Below, in pieces: positions 10,641 through 23,400 of a stretch of DNA of 64,000 nt. Source of the stretch: Trissonchulus latispiculum. Its lineage: Eukaryota > Nematoda > Enoplea > Enoplida > Ironidae. Every line of letters begins with the position of its first letter. The first letter of the stretch is position 1. Made by a program: the position numbers and the translations under genes. Where the stretch lies: the NCBI GenBank assembly GCA_030248195.1, contig JASAND010016601.1, positions 1 to 64,000 of the forward strand, written 5' to 3'. The notes beneath the pieces are model-generated. The model searched no databases. It was not told where the DNA came from and saw only the letters and a program-made list of their open reading frames with translations.

Positions 10641-11298
10641 CACTATGGGTACTACTCCCCTCATAATTTGTTCCCAATTTTACCACCAATGACTCGCACC
10701 CCGAGGCCCCCCCAAAGAGCCCCCCAAGAAAAATTCCCTAGAATAAGCCCAGCGCCCCAACCCTCCCCAGCGATTTTTTGACCCAAAATATTAACTAAAT
10801 TTGGGCAAAAAATGGTCATTTTTTGAAAAGTTTTTCTAAAATTTTGACTTAAAATTATGTATATACTTTAAAACAACGCAAAAACGTCTAAAACGTTAAA
10901 AACAATCTTGATTTTGAAGAAAAATGGGCTAAATTACTGGAAATTTTGCATTGTTTTGGCCATTTTTTAAAATTTATGAGCTCTGAATTCTGGGGTTTGG
11001 TGGGGGTACCCCCATCACATTTCTTGGGTCGACCACCAACCTTCCAAGATTCCCCCCCCCCCCCAACCCAAAGTCCCAGGAAAACTGGGAGGGCCCTCCC
11101 CACTCCCCACTGCCAAACACACTTTAGGGCTGGGCTGGCGAGCACGCAACGTTCAAAAAAAAGAGGTCGCCAGCCAAAATTTTCAAATTTGGGAGATGTT
11201 GGGGCCAGTCGACTCGTCTTGTCCTGAGCAAGGAAATATCAGGTTTATTGCATAAACATGCGTTTTTGATGCCCCCCAAAGTTAGTTACCTGTTTTAG
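10641..11298. other. G/C-tract repeat debris upstream of the zinc-finger gene
   Basis: A GAATAAGCCCAG end at about 10741-10752 belongs to the CTGGG family. An inverted copy of the G-tract element core lies at about 10770-11000. The last 20 bp (TTACCTGTTTTAG) look like a splice acceptor ending at 11298. No promoter motif could be identified. Confidence 0.5.
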
Positions 11299-11311
11299 GC
11301 TCGTTGGACTA

Positions 11312-11421
11312 ATGGCTAACGGACCCACAGAGAGCAGCCAGTGTATTGTTTGTGGATGTAGTGTAATGTTGGAATCGTTGTGGATTCATTTATCATTTCA
11401 TTTGGATTACTTTCCTTTTGC
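11312..11421 (+). CDS. Zinc-finger gene exon 1 (start codon)
   Basis: ATG at 11312 in a CTAATGG context. It encodes MANGPTESSQ, then a C2H2 finger (C-x2-C-x11-H-x3-H) and LDYFPF, ending in phase 2 before the donor GTAAGT. The split codon GC|T joins exon 2 as Ala. An acceptor-like CCTGTTTTAG ends at 11298, only 13 bp before the ATG, so a noncoding upstream exon or a trans-spliced leader is likely. Being 110 bp and C-terminally split, it is easily missed by ORF calling. Confidence 0.75.
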
Positions 11422-14400
11422 GTAAGTGTTGTGTTTTTTGTTATTATTATCATAGGTGTGTTGGGGGGGGTGGGGGGACCCCAACCCCCAAATGGAGGGG
11501 TCGCCGACCCCCCCTAAAAATTTTTTCCTACCCCTCCCCCCAAATCGGTTTTTTTCAGACCCCTCCCTTCTAAAAATTCTCTAACCCCTGCCTAAATTTT
11601 TAAAAAATTTTTAGCTAAAAATTCGACATTTTTCCAAAAAATTCCAAAAATTAGCGAAAAATTGCTAGAATTCGTTTAATTAAGCTAAAAATCGTTAAAA
11701 ATAGCTGTACAAATTGAGAAAAGTTTTCAATTTTTAACGAAAAACCGAATTTTCGCCAACCCCCCCTCGAAAATTTTTCTTACCCCTCCCCCAAATCGAC
11801 TTTTCGCGACCCCCCCACTCCCTTTTTCGCCAAACCAACTCCGTTCTTTTTTCTGAACCCCCACCCCACCCTTTTAATCTATAGGCTCTATTAAACAAAT
11901 GTATGTATTAGGGATGGACGCGGAAAAAAGGACTGGAAAAAGGTTTTTTCCGTTTTTTCCATTTTTTTCCGATGGGGTGGAAAAAAATGGAACAATATTC
12001 CTAACGTTATTTTGACGATTTTTTCAACGAAATATCATGTTTTCTGAGCTTTTCCAACAATTTCACATTATTTACAACCTTTTCCGTGGGTCATAGTAGG
12101 CGGGGGTATGTTAAATCTGACAAAATTGCATTTGGGTTTTTCGACGCATCGGAAAAAAATGGAAAAATATTCGGGACTGTTCTGAAACTTAATTTATGAC
12201 CTCAGAACATTAAGAAACTATCAAAAACTGTTATTGTTGTTGTGTTGCTTCCGATCGTTGATGAAATCAATTGACCCGGGCACCTGCAGACAGGCGCCCA
12301 CAATCCCTGAGGTATGCAATCACATCCCTTGGGACCGCCCAAAGGACCTGGTAGGTGGGATTTGGGCCAAGGTGTTTTAGTCGGGCCACGTCCCCCCTTG
12401 AGCATTCCAAGAGGGCGTGATTTAGGTCATCGACTGTTCCGGGGCAGTATATGCAGAAAGGGTCGTCGGCAGCACCTATATACAAGGCCGCACCCAGGGG
12501 GAGGGTTCAAGGGGTCTAGACCCACCCCTTTTGGAATGACTAAAAATTGCAAAATGAAAGTCTGAATCACTTTTATTGAAAATCTTACTATTTTTGAAAG
12601 AATTTAGCAGTTAGTACACGCTTTTAATGTGAAAGTGCAAACATTTTGCAACGTTAAGTGAGCTCCGTATTAAATTATTTTCGGGCTTGACCTTGAACTC
12701 CCTTCTGCTAGACCTTGGACCCTCCCCTTTCTAAAAGCCTGGGTGCGGGAATGCCTATATATTCTGTGGCAATACCACTTCAGAAGTTCAGAATAGGCGA
12801 AAATCCTCCAATTCTTAGTTGAGATAGCAGCGACCTTTCACGGCGGCTAAGGGACTCTTCCTTAGATTCATGTGGTCGCCTGATGTTACAATTCACACGG
12901 GTAGACGAGAGCCCGTTTTGCCAAGATGACAGTTCTAGCTTGCGAAGTCGAGCTTTCGCCGACGACAGGTCTATAGTTACGTCTGATTGGTCTAACTTTG
13001 AACCAAGATTTGCTAGCTGGTCAGCGGCTTCGTTCCCTGGTATATCTGAGTGCCCAGGGATCCAATGGATTGCAACTTTTCGGCACGGCGCTGAACAGAT
13101 CTCTTTCAATAACAGCCATATCTCCCGTTCACATGAAGATTTTGCACTTGCTGGTCCAGAAATCAGCTTCTGGACTACCGACCTGGAATCCAGATAAATT
13201 CCAACAGTTCTGTCATCCTGGGTACTGACCTCCCGTATCCACTGGAGACCCCGGTTTAGTGCCGTTAATTCGGCTCGATAGCTGGATGTAAATTTCCCGG
13301 CCGGATCGGACAGGTTTCGTGTGGTGAGGAGGCGGTGGTGAATTATGTGAACTCCTGCGCCTCCGTTTTCGCTTCCGTCCACTGCCGACCCATCCGAGTA
13401 GACTTCGATATCTGGTGGATAGTCGGGGTCTGCAGCCATTTTTGACAGGACGAGATCTTTCTTCACTTCGGCAGGATCCGTCCGTTTTAGGGTCCTGCTG
13501 AGGTCGTCACTGATCAGAAGACCTGGAGGATATTCCCAGGGAGGCAGAGGACTGGCAGGATCAAACAGGTCTACGGGAAGGGTAGCCAGGCCGGATTCCT
13601 CAGATATCTTCTTCCCCAGTTCTCTCCAGCTAGGTTGACTACCCAGACGTTGGCGCGTGGTGCCCTCACTAGCTGACTTGACGGGGTTTGTGGCTGGCAG
13701 CCGACGGCACTTTTCGAACGCGAGACCGTAGCTGACCCTAGCCCGGTGGTTCAGAGGAAGTAGGTTAGCCTCATTCTGGACCAGGTCTGCTGGCGATCCA
13801 TATGGGCATCCTGAGATTGTCCTGGCAGCTTCGTTCTGGACCGCCTGGAGTTTGGCCATGTTGGACTTCGAGATACGCCCAAGCCATGCAGCAGAGCAGT
13901 ATTCCAGCGCTGATGCTATATAGGTGAGGTAGACAAGACGGAGGTCCTCCTTCTTGCAGCCCCACTGGGTTCCCGCCAAAGCTTTAAGGGTGTTGTTTCT
14001 TTTCCTCAGCTTGCGGATGATATGGTCGACATGGGCTTTGAAGGACAAACTGGGGTCGAATTTGATACCTAGGAATGTGGGTTTGTTGTTGTAAGGCAGC
14101 ATTTTTCCGGCGATCTGTAGGATAGGACGAAAGCTTTGTTCTTCATTCCAGGTGGTAAATAGGGTCGCTTCGCATTTGTCCACATTTATTTCCATGTAGT
14201 TATCATCTGCCCAGTTGGAGATTGTGTCCAAAGCAGATTGTAGCAGGGTTTCTGCTTTCAATGGTGACTTGTTCTGTGTCCAGACAGCCAAGTCGTCCGC
14301 AAACAGAGAGACTGATACACCAGCTGGTAGTTTACGAACGATGGAGTTGATAAAGATGATGAACAGAGTGGGAGAGAGGACACAACCCTGAGGGACACCA

Positions 14401-17400
14401 CTTCGGAAGCGGCGTGATCGGCTTTTTGCCCCCTCAAATTCCACATGGCAATAGCGATCAGCGAGGAAGGAATGGATCCACCTGATGAGGAAGAATGGAA
14501 CTTTCAGTCGTATCATCTCACGGAATAGACCTGCATGCCACACTCGATCAAATGCACGGCTAAAGTCAATGAGAGCTAGAAGGGTCCTCTGGGCAGGTTT
14601 CGATTTGTTGAACCCATCGCTGACTGACTGCACCATTCTCAGAACCTGGTCTTCAGTTGAACGCAAAGATCTGAACCCTGCTTGTCGGTCATCCAAGACA
14701 TTATTTGTTTCCAGCCAGTAGGATAAGCGTTCCTTAACTAGCCGCTCCATGACTTTAGCAACGCATGAAGTAAGAGATATAGGGCGATAGCTGGCTGGCT
14801 CTTCCGGTGGCTTTCCCTGCTTAGGGATTGGGACAATTTTTGCCCGACGCCATAATGTAGTACAGGAACCGGACTCCAGACACTTGTTGCAAAGCTGCAG
14901 GAGGAAATCCTTTCCAACGGTGGTTAGATGGCGTAGACTAGCGTTGCTGACACCGTCCGGGCCAGGGGCCGCGCTGGCCCTGATTTTACCCAAGACCTGA
15001 TTCAGTTTGCCCATGGTGAAGAGCTGGCAGTAAGGAGAGCTTGTGGAGTTGTGGGGTTCCTTGAGATAGTCCTTCACTAGGTGCTGCGTAAGCCTGTCCT
15101 TCTTGCTTGGCCGGACAGTGGCCACAGCAGCATATTCCCGAATAAAGGCATTGGCTTTGTGGACACACGAGGTGATCGGTTTCCCATTCACCTGCAGCGC
15201 AGCACCAGACGGTTGGGTTGCAGCTTTTCCATTTAGGCCGTTCACTGTCCTCCAGACAGCGGAGGGATCAGATCTAGCATTTAGTTCAGAGGCGAATTGT
15301 CGCCAGCTGTTCCGCTTCTCCTGGATAATTAGGTTTCGGGTAGACCTGCAAGCAGCCTTCCACTGCGGCAGGAGGTCTGGGTTGGACTGGGCTTCCTTGT
15401 ACAGGGCTTCACGTTGCCGGACAGCAGCAGCAACGGTAGGGTTCCACCATGGCTTTGGGGGACGGGAGTCACCCACTGGGACAAGGCTGCTACAATGGCT
15501 GCAGTGAATAGTTCCGCGGCGGCTTCTGTTGTAAGGTTGGATGGGTCTGCAGTTGACAGCTTACTATCCAGGACTTTGGCAAACGTTTCCCGGTTTGCTT
15601 TCTTAAATCTGGGTTTTGATCTCCTGAGACTGGCGCGCCCCAGCACCTCTGTGATGGTTAGGAAGATAGGATGATGATCTGAGCTGAGAGGTGACGGATG
15701 GGTTGACCACACACAAGAGGAGGCCAAAGTATGGTGGACTATGGAAACATCTGGCGCCGAACCATTTCCAGTTGCTGGATTTGTTCGAGTCCGGTTGCCA
15801 CTGTTAAGTGGCAGTAGATTTTGATTTTCCATCCAAATTTCTAGTTCAGATCCAATTTGGTCCGGGTTACTACAGTTGGAGTCCCACAGAGGGCTGTGGC
15901 CGTTGCAGTCACCTAGCAGAAGAGTCCCTCTACCAGATGGGAGGGAATTTGGTTTGAACCGTTGTTGCCGCAGATCGCGAGAGCTGTTCACTATTGGCGG
16001 CACGTATAGGTTTACCACTCACTGTCAGATCCCTCGCGCCAAAGACTTCGACTGCGATAGCATCGGTGTTCTTGTCGTCAGCCGCCGTGAGTGTCTTGTT
16101 GGAGAGGCGGTGTTGTATTCCATTCCGGATTAAGATGGCGACGCCTCCTCCCTTTACAGGTCCGGTACCACCGCGGGGGGTTTCTCTATCCTTTCTGTAG
16201 ACCGAATAGCCAGGGACATGCAGGGATTTATAGCAAGGTTCACAAAAAAAATCACCCTGAAAATTCACAAAAAAAATCACCCACCTAGACGGCTAACAAC
16301 AAGCCGCAGCCGGAAAATTTTTTTCATGGTAATAGCCACAAGTCCCAACCCCAACATATGTAAGTTTGGCTGCCGAGGCTCAACTCCTCCGACTAGGGTG
16401 CCCAAAATAGTCGACCCACCCAAAATCGGACCCTCGGACAACTCCGGACTAAAATTGAAATTTTTGCTGGTACTCACTATGGACTTTGCGCAGCTACCCC
16501 ATATTATGCATGTGACATGTCCTAACTCTAAGCTATCCAACCATATATTGGATTCCCTGCCATGTCCTCTGTGTTCGCCACTGGTGGGTGATTTTTTTGT
16601 GAACAAATTCACAAAAGAAAAATCACTATATATCAACTTTTTGTAAAATGCCTCTGGGGCAACCGCTAGGGTAAAACTAATGCCAAATTCGAGCTCAGCC
16701 ACCCGGAAAACCTATATAGAGCATGTTTTAGGTACCTCAACCCCCTTCTGGCAGACGGTCCGGCCGATGGACCCGGCCCGGACCCTCCGGACCCAGGGGG
16801 TGGTCAGGATCACCTATCTGGGCAAAAGCTACCTAAAAACTAATGCCAAATTTGAATTCTACGCACCGAAAAACCTATATAGGCGAGTTTTTAGGCTTCT
16901 GGGACCTTGAAATAAAATTTTTGGTCAGTCACGTGACCCCGACTCAGGTCACGTGACCCTAGGCCAAGTCACGTGACCATTCCAGATACGAAATTACTCC
17001 TCCAAATTGTTTGTTCTGTGCTTACTAGAGCAATAGAACACAAAATAAGTGGATTCCTAGCTTCCTGGTATCAATAATAAAGGCCAAGCACATTGGCCTG
17101 GGTAGCCACTTTGGACCCGGGGGCCGAGAACCAAAATTCGAAGTTCAGCCTGTGCAAAAAAACTTGGGGGTCCAAATTTTTTTACGTAATAACACCATGG
17201 ACTATGCTCTATTTATGCATGAAAAGAAAAATTTCCTAGCTATATCCTGAGATCAAATTTTTTATTACTCACGCTACACGAGGGCTACCGGCATGAAATT
17301 TGCACCATATGTAGAGGGAGTCACTGCCGTTCCATACGTACCAAAAGTTTTTCGATCGGACTTCATTTGCGAAATTGCCAGCAAAAATTCGATTTTTGAT

Positions 17401-20400
17401 TTTTTTTGTGAACCTTGCTATACTGGGATTGAGGTTGGTTTCCTGTAGCGCCGCAATGTCGATCGATTTTCGGTGGAGCAGTTCAACCAGTTCCGCTTTC
17501 CTGGCCGAACCCAAGCCGTTGCAGTTCCACTGTAGGATCGTCAGATCTGGGCCAGCCTTACGTCTTGCATGGCCATGATGAGATGGCAGGAGTTGGGTAG
17601 CAGCTGGCAGAATCAGGGGCCTGAGTCTGGGAGGTGTGGGCTGAAGGGGGGGGGTTGGGATTGAGCTGAAACAGTGTTTAATGAGGTATGAATACGATAT
17701 TCATGAATTTGAGCTAAATTTGGGATTTGACATTTTTTCACTTGGAATGTGAAAATGATTGCATAACTCAGGTAGAGTTAATAATTCCATACCTAACAGT
17801 GGAGTGTTCAACCAAAACTGTTAAAATATCTGGAATTGCTTACTTTACGAAGTGCATTACCTACGAAAACCTCAAACTAGATCTAGTATAACCGCCAAGG
17901 TATACATTAGTGAGTAGTCACATGTTCTTTGCTTTACAGCGTCACCCGCTGAAAATATTTGATTCCTATAATAAATACTGGAACTTTTTTTAGCGCTTGT
18001 GTTATTGCATTACCCCTGTGGGGCTACTAAACACCGTGAAAACTGCTTCTGTGCATGCAAAAATATGAAATAACGCAACTTTTAGCACATTTTGGAGTGA
18101 CCGGAAAAAAGGAAAAAATGGAAAAAACCGGAAAAAAAGGTTTTTTCCGTCAATCTTTTTTCCGGAAAAAACCAACCCTAGTATATATATATGTTATTAG
18201 TTTGACCTTTCCTGCTAACGATTAGAAAAATATTCAATTTTGAAAAGTGGGTTTTTCCCCGCCGATGGGTTTTCCCCCGCCAACCTTAGGTCACCCCCAG
18301 GTCGCACCGGAGGGGTTAGAGCAGTATGGCATATATCATCATGAAGCCCAACAGATGCCCTACACATATATACATACAATCCGCTTTGGTCAAGGTCTTT
18401 CCAATGGTTCAGGGTGGCCAGCCAAAGTTTGTCAAATTTCGGCACTTGGACGAACCAAAATTTTCGAAAATTTCAAAGTCCCAAAGAATTTGCTGGGAAG
18501 CAGCGGGAGCGACAATAATACACCCTCCAGGGTTATTTTGGATGCTCTTCAAGATAGGCTATTAAAATCCTAGATAGCTCATACCGGTAAGCCCACACTG
18601 GGGGTGGGTTTTTCCCGCATTGGCGAGTGGTGTTTTTCCCGCTTGACTATGCTGCTCAACAGGTCAGGCCGGACAAAGATAAGTAGTAAAGTAAAACCTC
18701 GGAATTAACAATATTTGCACCTGTAGCTGACTGCAGACAGGCGTTATTTAACTATGATTAATGCTTGTATCCTTCGTTATTTAGGGTTATTTTGACGCTC
18801 TTCAAGATGGGCTATTAAAATCCTATATAGCTCATACCGGTAAGCCCACACTGGAGGTGGGCTTTTTCCCGCTTGATTATATATATATACATGCACAAAA
18901 CATACTAAAATACAGATAAAATGAATTCTAAAGTTAAATAGCTATAAACACAAATGTATATTCTGCACCATTATATTGGTCATAGCTTGAAAATTTACGC
19001 ATATGTCCCACCCTGCTCTGGACACATGGATAATATACTCATCTGTCCGGACAGAATGCGATAATTGTAAGAATTTATCTATCTGTCTGCGTACATGCAT
19101 CTATCTGTCTGGACTCTATCAGAAGTGTCCAATCCAATTTATTCATCTGCCCGTAGCATTTATAAACAACCCTTTGTTTTATAGTTGCCGACATTGTTCT
19201 GGAAAATTTCTAAACAAGAATCACTTGGCTGCACATGCTGATGAATTGAGTCATAGTCGTACTGAAGTAAGTATGGAAACATTTTCGGTTTGACTATTTC
19301 GTAGGAGTCGCGGCAGCGACCCTTATGTGTCAAAAGTCCCTGGAGACAGTGTAAAATAAGCTGCGCAGAAGCTGCGCAAAATTCTGCGCAGATTTCATGC
19401 GCAAATTATAGAGCACATCGAGTTTAGTATGTGTGTAAAGTTTCAGCCCCGTATCACTTACCGTTAACTGGGTTTTCTTTAGTGGGGTGGGGGGGTGGGG
19501 CCCCCCACTTTTCGGGTTCCCCCCCCCCACTCGACCCCTTCCCCCCCCCCCCACTCGTTCCCCCCACTTTTTTGGGCTTCCCCACCCCATTCACCCTAAG
19601 GTACCCAGAAAATGCCAAATTTTTAGGAATTTTGGTCAAAATTTTCAAAAATTTTCCGGCTTCGCCGGAATTTTTTGGATAAAAATGGTCTATTTTGGTA
19701 CTCAAACTCAGTTTTTGAGCACTTTTCAGCATAGTTATAGCAGTATATGTAGAAAACAGGCTATTTTTACTGCATTTTTGACATTTCCAGGTCACTTTGG
19801 ATTCCCCCCCCACTTTTTGGTCTTCCCCCCCCCCCCACTAGTGGGGGGATACCCCCCACTTTCCCCCCCCCCCACTTTTTTTCGCCTAGAGAAAACCCAG
19901 GTTAAAAAGTTGCGCCCCGGACCGGTTATGGCGGCGATGTTTTTTTCCGGTTTCTCCTATTTAATGGTCGTATTGTCCTGACTTTCCGCCTCTTTCAATC
20001 TGTAATCTGCAGCGGAGGCCGGACCTAAAGGGGTATAGGGTCTGGTAGTACCCATTTAAGAATCGCTACTTTTTTGCGCCGCAGGTTGCGCACAATGAGC
20101 TGATTTTTGCCAGTTTCCTTGATTTTTTATTCAAGAGGCTGTTGTTATGGCGGTCGTCAAAGTCTATCACGTGGGATGTGGGATTGCAGCTGCCTATACC
20201 AGCATTATTGGAAAATGTGCCGAAGCTGCAAAGTGTATTGCGACACCCTGAAGCGCGATTTTCAGGCCATACCTCTGCGCCGTCGACACACCAACCTTAC
20301 CGCCCAGGAGAAGACAGCCATCAGAGAACTGCGCCAGAATCGCAACATTGTGATCAAGCCAGCTGACAAAGGGCGAGCGGTAGTGGTGTGGTCTAGGACA

Positions 20401-23400
20401 GAATACATCCGCGAGGCCACTAGACAGCTGTCCGACACAACCACCTATCAGAAGGATAGCGGCGACAGAACCGAAATTGTATGTGGTCCTATAGCAGGTC
20501 AGCTCGAGAAATGGCACTATCGACAGGCAATCTGGTCCGAACTCATGGAAAAACTTACGCCGACAAATGCGAAGCCAGCTCGCTTCTATCTGATTCCCAA
20601 TATCCACAAAGAAAAGATGCCGTGTCCGGGAAGGCCCATTGTGTCTGCCAATGGTTGCCCTACCGAGAAAATCAGTGGATTCGTGGACTCTGCTCTTAAA
20701 CCTTTAGTCAAACAAATTCCCTCATTCATCATGGACACCACCGATTTTCTACGGAAATTTCCCAGGCTGCATATTAGCAACGGCTGATGTGGCAAGCCTA
20801 TACACCAACATTCCCCGTCGTCTTGGTTTGGAAGCCTGCAGAGAAGCTCTGCTAGGTAACAACGCTGGACATCCTACCGACATGATTTTGGAGCTGGCTG
20901 ACCTGGTTCTGACTAACAATATTTTTGAATTTAACGGTGTCTGCTATACCCAAAAGGACGGAACCGCAATGGGTACTAAAATGGCCCCCAGCTATGCAAA
21001 TATCTTCCTGGGACATGCCTTTGAAACGAAATTGTTTGCTCTCGCGCGGACCGCAAACCTTTGGCGTGGTGGAGATACATATATCGATGACAGTTTTATT
21101 GTCTGGGAAGGCTCCCGTGAGAGTCTTGAAAACTTCATGGAACTGGCCAACAATCTAATCCCAAGCATTAGGCTGGAGGTTAATTATGGCGGAACCAAAG
21201 TCAATTTCCTGGACGTATGCGTAGAACTAAAGAATGGATAAATTGTGACTGATCTCTATATTAAGCCTACCGACACCAGGCAATATCTGCATTTTGGGTC
21301 CTGTCATCCGGTACAGCACAAGCTGTCGATAGCCTACAGCCAGGCTCTCAGAATTTGCCGCCTCTGTTCAGAACCTGATGTGGCGAAATTACGGTGCCTT
21401 CAGCTGAAGGAAGACCTGGTCAAGAGGGGCTACCCAAGAGGGAAGGTACACAGACGTATTACTAAAGCTCTGTCCTTCAACCGACCGGATTTGCTAGCCC
21501 CCAAGACACAACCTGATCCCGACGGCGAAGCCAAGTCATTTTTCCTTATTTTGCCATATCATCCTGACCTTAACTGTGTTACTGATATATTGAAACGACA
21601 TGAACATTTTCTTAGCGGCCTCAATGTCAAGATTAACTTATTTTGGCGACCTCCTCGTAAGCTGAGGGATGTCTTTGTGATGGCCAGATTACCACCTCCC
21701 GGCTCTATGGAACTAACTGAGCGGCCCGGGTCAGATGAACATGGCACCTCTAAGTGTGGCCGCCGAAATTGCGCCCTCTGCCCTAACATCAAACATGGCT
21801 CCAGCATCAAAAGCTCTGTGACTGGCCTAGAGTACAGAGTCAACGGCAATTTTGACTGCAGGAGTGCGGGAATTGGCGGAATATCTGGCGGAAATAAAAG
21901 GATGCAGCTACCAGTACGTTGGGGAAACAGGAAATTCTCTGTCCCGGCGATTTAACGGACACAGATATGACATTCGTAGAATGGATGCTAACAAACCGCT
22001 CTCGTGTGATTTCAGAGATCATTGTCACGATTTAACTGATTTATTGGTGTCTGTGATCGACTGTGCAACAGATGAAAACATCAAAAAGAAGAAAGAAAAA
22101 CGGTGGATTAGCCAACTTTGTACGGACTATCCTCTCAATTTAAATTGGGAACATATCCTTCGATTCAACAAGTCCCCACCTTCCGAGACTGACATTGTTA
22201 GCATCCATTCTACTGAACACGGGAGCGCCCCCAGCCCTCCCAGGTCCCCCTTCCTCCCGGAAGTGTCCAACGTGCCCCCCTGTCCCCCGAACTTTCAGCC
22301 TGCCCTCCCATTCGAATACGGAATCCTATAGCCCTGATTGAGTCGCCTGATGAAGGGACCACGTCGGTTCCGAAACCGGTCGCGTGATTAAGGTTGGTTA
22401 GATTTCTGGGTGTCCACGTTTTGATATTTTCCTATTCTCATAGATATATATATATGCATATGTATATATGAATATAATTATAGGAGGGCGCGATAGCGCT
22501 CCCCCTATAATATGGGTGTAAAAGGCTCAGCGCGGCCCTTAGAGACCCGTTCGAGCACCGTGCCAGGTAAATACTCAACCAAACTAGACAAATTTGGTAT
22601 CGTTGGAATCAGCACGACGAGTACAACAAGCAGCAAAAAAGTTTTGGTCAAAATTTTCAACTTTGAAAATTTTCGCTTCCGGACAAGTTAGATCCGTTTG
22701 TTTTTTTTCCGTGTAAGTCACGCTTGAGGAAGCCGTTTTGGTCTAACTCACAAACTGAACGATGTGGGCATTTTCAGCCAGTGAAGTTTGGTTTTTCTGA
22801 CAGTAGTATTTGTATTAACGTACCTTTTGGACAATTTTCCGCTGCCAATCTCCGTCTTCTTGCAATCATATCTGTAGGTTGGGAGCGGTGACAAGAATGA
22901 TGAATGGTGGAGGTTCGAATTCTGTCCCTTTTGCTTACACCCAGAAGTCGCCGTAAACACAGGTTTTCGAACGTTCTCAGAGCGACAGCATCTATATGCT
23001 TGGTAACCCACGTCTCGCATCCATAGAGTAAGGTGGGCATGAGTACCGCATTGAAACGGCAAGTTTTGTCTGCAGGCTGACGGTATGTTTCGACCAAAAG
23101 CTTTATGGAAGGATGCAAAGCAACGAGATGCCTTGGCAATGCTGTTCCTTATCTCCGAGCCAGCGTTACCAGCAGCTGTGATGCATAGTCCAGATCAAAG
23201 ATTTGAGCATGCTCGTCTGAGATAGACACTCCGTCTTCAGGAGTTATAGCATTGGACATCACGCAATCAACCACGTAGTTGAATAAGGCTGTGACAGCAC
23301 GGATCCTTGGCGTACCCTGGTCTTGATGGCGAAAAAATCCGATAACTGGCAGTCGCTTTGGGCTTAACAGTTAGTTTCCGCATAAAGCATTTCGATGAGC

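Larger units (their letters stand above)
12229..17680 (-). pseudogene. Dead Ingi-like LINE, 5'-truncated and twice interrupted
   Basis: The same architecture as the LINE at 1679-6272 but divergent in sequence. From 5': linker remnant, endonuclease start QWNCNGLG near 17540, LQETNLNPS; a 1190 bp element inserted at 16231-17420; endonuclease continues KSLHVPGYSVYRKD to SDHHPIFL; RT with DFSRAFDRVWH, PQGCVLSPT and FADD near 14290; RNase H YSDGSAVDG to GHSDIPGNEAADQLA; then a TGA at 12777-12779, a 271 bp MITE at 12483-12753, and the CCHC tail ending at 12267. Frameshifts lie near 16015 and 15480. The 3' tail is (CAA)n-like. The 2A/PHD part is absent, so truncation fell in the Pro-rich linker. Confidence 0.85.
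11909..18180. mobile_element. hAT-like element with GGAAAAAA arrays, split by a LINE
   Basis: Left end TAGGGATGGACGCGGAAAA, right end (inverted) TAGGGTTGGTTTTTTCC. Flanking 8 bp are GTATGTAT (11901-11908) and GTATATAT (18181-18188), seven of eight identical. Both subterminal zones are runs of GGAAAAAA/TTTTTTCC. Without the LINE at 12229-17680 the element is about 0.8 kb. It is itself inserted in a copy of element E, whose sequence resumes at 18189. No transposase is encoded. Confidence 0.65.

Noticed and set aside
12883..15674. Plus-strand ORFs opposite the second LINE
   Set aside because: Antisense shadows of the dead LINE's RT and RNase H.
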